Positions 59,036-64,000 of a stretch of 64,000 nt of DNA are shown here, in pieces; position 1 is the stretch's first letter, and the number at the start of each line of letters is the position of its first letter. The DNA lies in NCBI RefSeq assembly GCF_003672135.1, contig NC_039514.1, forward strand, positions 9,103,787 through 9,167,786, written 5' to 3'. The notes below the pieces were generated by a model. The model was not told the DNA's origin. It did no database searches and saw only the letters and a list, made by a program, of their open reading frames with translations. The position numbers and the translations under genes were made by a program. The stretch comes from Ooceraea biroi (Eukaryota; Arthropoda; Insecta; Hymenoptera; Formicidae).

Positions 59036-61386
59036 TCAAGCATCTTTGACGGGAAGAACGCTCCATCCTAATACTAGTCTATCGAAACCACAGGAAAATA
59101 AATTACATACACTGCTATCTTCGAACCAAGCGACGGAACACACCATTCTACGGTGGCCCTGAAAATGTAATGATATTATCTCTTAATAAGATGTATCTAT
59201 ATCAATATCTATAACGTAAGAAAAAAAATTAATTCAATTATGATCAGTGCACAATTTCCGCTGTACACAACGGGACATGGCATGGGACAGCAAGACGAAC
59301 TTAAATTGGTAATCTACCATCACATTTTAACTTGTAATTATCGTTCAAAAAGCTGAAATCACTTATATAACTGCATGAACAATTTTTGCTATCTCAAATG
59401 TTTTGCTGATTTTAACGAATGTGACTCTCAGTAAAACGTGAAATGTTACGTCTTAGTTAATTATTGCAGTATCATTATGCATTATCTTATCTTTGCTTGG
59501 TTGCTCAGTTAATCAATTGAACTTATTGTTAGTAAGTAGTCAGGTTTTCGTACTACATGCTGTTGCAAAAGAATGTACAAATGTTCTTTACCTGTCTACT
59601 AGTTCTTGGTAATCTAGCCAGACGTTGGCCGCTTAAGTCGAACAAACGTATTTGTCTGTTGTCATGCGGTATTGCCACTACCCCGGTACTCGAAACCGAC
59701 AATCTGTTGGCGGCGGTATCCCCGCGTATCGTCGCTAACGGACTGCGTATGTTACGCAATTCCCAGACCTTCACGCTTCTGTCGTCCGAGCCGGACACGA
59801 TCTTGTCTTCTCGCGTGAAGACCGCGGACGTTACTGTCCTGTAAAAAGTACAAAACGATCTTGTTCATCTAGGATTATATAAAAGAGCAGCGGTTTAAGT
59901 TGAGAGCGCTCCATGTCTCCGGTATCGCTACGTACTCCGTGTGACCTTGGAACACCGAAACCGAGTGTATTGGTTCCCGGAAGTCCCACAGTCGGAACGT
60001 GCTGTCTCTGCTGGACGTGACGCACAACCGTTGCGTATGGTGAGTCGACACGTGAGTCAGCTCCTGATCGTGTCCACAGAGCGTGTGTATGATCTCCCCG
60101 GTTTCCGTGTCGTACAGATTCGCTGTTCTGTCCCAGGAAGCCGTGACCAGTTGTTCAGCGCCCGCGAGCCAATCCGCGGCCATCACGACACTCGAGTGGC
60201 CCAGGAGCTCGCGCGTCGGCGTACGCAAGGTCGGCGGCTCGTCCTGCTCGTCGTTGTTGCCGATCAGATTGCTGGCGGCGGATCGCTCGGACCCGGCCAC
60301 CGGAACCTCCTCCAGCGACGGCATTCTCTTTGGCATATCCCAGTCGACGGCTGCTTGCCACACGTGAGCGGTACCGTCGCCGCTTGCCGACAACGCCAGC
60401 TCCCTGTTCGGGTGAAATCGCACAGAATTCACGGATCCATTGTGACCGATGTATTGCAGTAAACACCGCGCGCTGTCTATCGCCCATATGCGTGCCGTGT
60501 GATCGGCGGAAGCGGTGGCTATGATAGGCTGCCCCGATCTGCCTGCCGACACTTCCCACACGCCGTCTCGGTGGCCGACGTATTCTCGTTGCATGGTGCA
60601 GGTCATAGACGGAGTTTTAAAGCTCGAAACTATCTTGCTGGTCTGTGCCTTCAGTTTGTGAGCAGCCTTGATTTTTTGTGCCGAGTTTGCGCCCACTGCT
60701 GAAAGTGGAAGAGGATAAGCTATTAGATTTAAGAGTGATAACGTTATCGGTTACTTTGTATCATTTGCGTGAAAGAAATTAAAAAATTTAGCTACCTAAG
60801 ATGGATGAATATAATGTTACAGTATGTATAATATGTACATGATGCTTAAATTAATGGATATGTATTGTGTATATGATCTTAATATTAATACATCATTGTA
60901 CTCTGAAGTCTTACATTTCTGCTTGGAAAGATTTTTCGCTTCCGGATAATCCGCGAGATCCCCAGGGGGCAAACTGCGCTCGCCTGATCCATAACATTCT
61001 CTTTCCAGTCTGTCGTTCAAGATATCTACCTTCTCTTGTACTATAATGAAATTGATTGCACGTTAATATCAATCTATCCGTCTGATGACAATGAAACACA
61101 TCGAGCCATGCTCACATCCAAGATTTTCGGTGTACAGCATCTCAAATTCCTTCTCAATCTGTTGGAAGAGATCATACAAGCGGCATCGCAACGCTGGTGG
61201 GATAGGGCTGTCTTCTAACTCCGAACGGAAGCTGACATAGTGCAACGCGGTGGGTTGCAGCGGGGTAGAACCACTCTGCTGTGACTGTAGCTCTGTGTCG
61301 GTGCTGCTCTGCACACGTGGTATGGAGATCCGCTTCGCTTTGCCACTGGATTTGTTTCCAGCTGCCACTGGTGGTTCGCCGGGCAT
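59036..61386 (-). CDS. Wdr37: WD repeat-containing protein 37
   Basis: Exons on the minus strand: 61386-61116, 61040-60915, 60698-59936, 59838-59592 and 59158-59036, adding up to 509 residues. Human WDR37 is of similar size. The N terminus has a short helical segment ([20 protein letters not shown]) and then [11 protein letters not shown]. The WD40 repeats start at [13 protein letters not shown] and include [53 protein letters not shown] and [13 protein letters not shown]. The last exon ends [25 protein letters not shown] and a stop. WD40 propellers act as protein-interaction scaffolds. WDR37 binds PACS proteins in vertebrates. All junctions have GT/AG and matching phases. It converges with ARV1 and is head to head with MCM5. 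Confidence 0.94.
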
Positions 61387-62413
61387 GACTCGTTACTTAA
61401 GGAAAACCGCACGAACAACGGACAAGCATGTTCCATTAATTCGACGCTTCGCGGTACACTTTGCACTGACGATTACTCGGATGCCCTTAGAACGCCAGTG
61501 TCATCACTGACCACAAGTGCATCACGCTCGACCTATCAACAAAAGATACAACGGTTTAGTTAAACAAGTTTACCTAAAACTGATTAAAGATTTTACATGT
61601 TCATATCATCAAGTGACGTTCTTGCACAGGTCATTAGAGTAATTAGCGCCGATCATATGTTTGTGAGGTATTTGTAGATGTGGCAAGTCGAGCTTCAAGT
61701 GTAAAATGAAAAATGAAAGAAGTGCAGCATTGGAGGTAAAGCATCGCGAGTGAAGCTGATAATCCGCGGTAATCGATTGTACGTGATCAATTCGATGACA
61801 TGACTACGAAATAGAGTAAAATAGAATAACCTGGCCTCACCGAAGATATATCTCGCGATTAATTCGTCTAACGTTGAATCTGACGAAGACGTCTCCTTTT
61901 TGCGCACTCGACACCGATCTTCTGCTCCCACGACACATCCTTGGGTGACACCATCACGTAGTTGTACTAGTGCATTGTCAAGTGTCGCTAGATTGTACCG
62001 ATCTTTAGGAAGGAAACAAGGAACGCAGTTTTAACACATTTTTTAATCGATTACGTTCGTGCGATTTAAAGATAGATTCAGTTATTCGTGTCAAAACGAT
62101 CGAAAACGACGTCGTCGAGTGCGCAGTTATGCGTGATGTTATTGAATAAAAATTTAATCCGTCACATGTATTTTTTTACTTCTTTTTTCTCTCGCACATC
62201 AAAATCCGCCACCATGTTCGTTCTGTTTTATAAATGGAAAACGCAAAAAGTGTACGCGACGCGACAGGCGAGATGGCAATGCCATTCCGATGACGTTCAA
62301 TTTGCGGACTTTCGGTAGCCAATCAGAAACGATTGCTTCGTAGAGACGAAAATGTTGCCAGCTAGAATTTGTATTTGCGGATAAAAAAAGAAAAAGCAAC
62401 GCAATATCGAACG
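61387..62413. other. WDR37 upstream region
   Basis: Probably 5' leader and promoter of WDR37 (minus strand). An acceptor-like GTTGATAG at about 61540-61533 would join a leader exon to the ATG exon. Confidence 0.45.
61841..62002 (-). other. Possible leader exon of WDR37 or an unrecognised coding exon
   Basis: On the minus strand a pyrimidine-rich tract and AAAG acceptor precede a segment ending in a good donor (TTCG|GTGAGG). One frame is open throughout and reads RKKETSSSDSTLDELIARYI near its end, but it has no Met. Splicing to 61532 would give a stop soon after. I favour a non-coding leader exon of WDR37. A small separate protein remains possible. Confidence 0.3.
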
Positions 62414-62555
62414 CATTGACATAGGAATATATGGACGGAGCCTTTTACGAGGGGAAGCTGAGATTAGCGGTAAGGGGAGAGCACTGGCACTTCGTGTAAC
62501 TTCGGCTGTTCGGGTATGTTCGGTTCCTCTAGTGATATATATATATATATGTACG

Positions 62556-62662
62556 ATGAGTTATTGTGTTGTGTCGGAATGTAGCAATCGCATTAATGCA
62601 AAAAGGAAAAATTGGCAATAACGTATGAAAGAAAATAATGGCCCGAAAATTTCTTTTCATCT
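62556..62662 (+). pseudogene. THAP-type exon, left arm, broken
   Basis: ATG opens MSYCVVSECSNRINAKRKNW, then a TAA stop where the right arm has CAA. Downstream GPKISFH in another frame and a GTAAGT donor remain. The C-x4-C pair and an ISFH motif are the opening of a THAP zinc finger. Confidence 0.6.
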
Positions 62663-62979
62663 GTAAGTCAAACATACAATTGTAGGTTATACACAATGCC
62701 GGTAAAACGTTTCAGATATTGTTATGTGTTTATTATTATTTAAATTTATTATTATTGTGTTAAGAAAGAATTTTGGCTTGTTTATTATTATATTCATATA
62801 TATATATATATAGTCAAATCGTATATATTAATATTAAATATATGAATTACAATAACAACTATAAATGAAAAACTGTTATCGAACAATTATTCATATGAAT
62901 ATAATAATAAACACATAACAATATCTGAAACGTTTTACCGGCATTGTGTATAACCTACAATTGTATGTATTTTACTTAC

Positions 62980-63083
62980 AGATGAAAAGAAATTTTCGGA
63001 TCATTTTCTTTCATAAGTTGTTGCCAATTTTTCCTTTTTGCATTAATGCGATTGCTACATTCCGACACAACACAATAACTCAT
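62980..63083 (-). pseudogene. THAP-type exon, right arm, open frame
   Basis: From 63083 the minus strand gives an open 34-codon exon, MSYCVVSECSNRINAKRKNW then QQLMKENDPKISFH, ending in CT|GTAAGT. CVVSEC (C-x4-C) and the ISFH motif fit the first half of a THAP C2CH zinc finger, a DNA-binding domain found in P-element-type transposases and many host proteins. The second Cys/His pair would lie in a further exon that is absent. I class it as a remnant because the rest is missing. Confidence 0.6.
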
Positions 63084-63259
63084 CGTACATGTAATTTCAG
63101 TATCATAACTTTACAAAACTTTATCAAGCATCATTCGGGCGATGTCGAGAACGGCCGAACTGGCCCGATTTGCCAGCAGCCTCTCCTTACCGCAAATCTC
63201 ATAACCCCCCTTGCCTAAGTTCGTGGCATAGGCTCCGTCTATATATTCCTATGTCAATG

Positions 63260-63497
63260 ATCGAACTTATGAATTGGTTTTCATGTAATTAAATTTATAG
63301 AATTTCTCAGGACGCGTGCTGGTCATCTAAGATTCTGTTGCATCTATGGCTGGTCTATGTGTATCTGCCTTAAACGTTTCCCGCCAAAAGAGATTTCAAT
63401 AGTACGGTTCACGCGTACTCTGTGATTTCTCACGACTTGTTCTCCTTCTCATACAAATACAAGAAAGAAATATAAGTTTACGAGTAGTCGCGTGAAC
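63260..63497 (+). promoter_or_regulatory. MCM5 5' region
   Basis: The 238 bases between the palindromic element and the MCM5 start codon should hold its core promoter and leader. A TTTCCCGCCAAAAG string at about 63377-63390 contains TTTCCCGCC, which resembles an E2F site, as expected for a replication gene. No clear TATA box. Confidence 0.5.
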
Positions 63498-63992
63498 ATG
63501 GAAGGCTTCGATGATCCCGGGGTGTTCTTTTCCGACAATTTCGCGGTGGACGAGCCCCACGAGAACCGCGCAAATCTCCAACACTCGAAAAAGAAATTCA
63601 AGGAATTCATCCGACAGTTTCACGAGGGTAACTTTAACTACAAATACCGGTAATTAACACAAAGACGCTTGCGTTCTTCTTATTCACGTTCCAATTTTTC
63701 AACGTCGGTTTAACATATTATTCTGTTCGCAACCAGAGACACCTTGAAGCGCAATTACAATCTCGGTCAATACTGGTTGGAGATCAATTTGGAGGACTTA
63801 GCGGCTTTCGACGAGTCCCTCGCCGAGAAGATTCAGAAGCTTCCAACTGAGTATCTGCCCGTTTTGGAAGAGGCTGCAAAAGATGTGGCGGATGAACTCA
63901 CAGCCCCTCGACCAGAGGGTGAAGAAAAGATGGAAGATATTCAGGTGCTGTTATGCTCGGACGCTCATTCGAGTTCTCTGAGAGGAATGAAG
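63498..63992 (+). CDS. Mcm5: DNA replication licensing factor MCM5, first two exons (partial)
   Basis: Exons 63498-63649 and 63737-63992 give the first 136 residues: [60 protein letters not shown] and [11 protein letters not shown] are the hallmark N terminus of MCM5. The junction (CG|GTAATT ... CCAG|AGAC) restores Arg-Asp and the phases fit. The second exon ends at AAG|GTGAGA at the window edge. MCM5 is one subunit of the hexameric MCM2-7 helicase loaded at replication origins. The ATPase core lies beyond the window. The gene is divergent from WDR37. Confidence 0.95.
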
Positions 63993-64000
63993 GTGAGATT

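Larger units (their letters stand above)
62414..63259. mobile_element. Palindromic transposon with a THAP-type exon in each arm
   Basis: The outer ends CATTGACATAGGAATATAT and its inverted partner ATATATTCCTATGTCAATG bound 846 bp in which the right half largely repeats the left half in reverse (arms of about 300-400 bp, AT-rich centre near 62840). Each arm carries the same short exon with a GTAAG donor. It lies between the divergent WDR37 and MCM5 genes. No transposase catalytic region is present, so it is non-autonomous. Confidence 0.85.

Noticed and set aside
1..64000. A dedicated multi-gene novel system (defence, toxin or biosynthetic cluster)
   Set aside because: The recognisable genes are unrelated conserved host genes. 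The unusual content is transposons, satellites and assembly structure.

Overview
This is eukaryotic nuclear DNA, most likely from an ant or another aculeate hymenopteran. Its protein-coding genes are split by GT..AG introns and look insect-like. It holds many mariner/Tc1-type elements and a long block of the arthropod telomere motif (CCTAA/TTAGG), a motif ants and bees carry and many parasitoid wasps lack. The species call is inference. There are no bacterial-style operons, CRISPR arrays or recognisable tRNA/rRNA genes.

Layout. 1-29 kb is almost free of recognisable host genes and holds a series of decayed DNA transposons: a mariner with an internal 698-bp tandem duplication (4.3-6.3 kb), a Tc1/mariner-like element with ~0.3-kb inverted ends (8.7-10.6 kb), a third superfamily member inserted in a TA microsatellite (12.3-13.8 kb), and three mariners of one related group (20.5, 23.8 and 25.6 kb). 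29-30 kb carries the last two visible exons of an UNC-93-like membrane protein. 30.3-31.6 kb is a second copy of the first mariner. 32.8-37.0 kb is a homogeneous 117/118-bp satellite with higher-order structure, flanked by ~250-bp direct repeats. A possible first coding exon sits at 38.2 kb. Then come a 100-N gap and 4.3 kb of noisy telomere-type repeat (38.6-42.9 kb). 42.9-53 kb holds an inverted 164-bp repeat array, the first coding exon of a Kv channel-interacting protein and a deleted pogo-like element.

53.7-64 kb is the gene-dense part. It has an aldo-keto reductase gene with three exons on the minus strand and a displaced last exon on the plus strand. It also has complete three-exon ARV1 (+) and complete five-exon WDR37 (-), which converge with 41 bp between their stop codons, and the first two exons of MCM5 (+). 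WDR37 and MCM5 are head to head, with a palindromic transposon carrying THAP-type exons between them.

The host genes are unrelated housekeeping or neuronal genes (lipid homeostasis, WD40 scaffold, replication licensing, channel regulation), and nothing suggests a shared pathway. The themes are repeats and assembly structure. There are three N gaps of exactly 100 bases. Three incomplete genes fail to continue across the telomere-type block. Two mariner families have copies that share the same disabling lesion. Several palindromic (fold-back) elements lie close to gene starts or splice sites.
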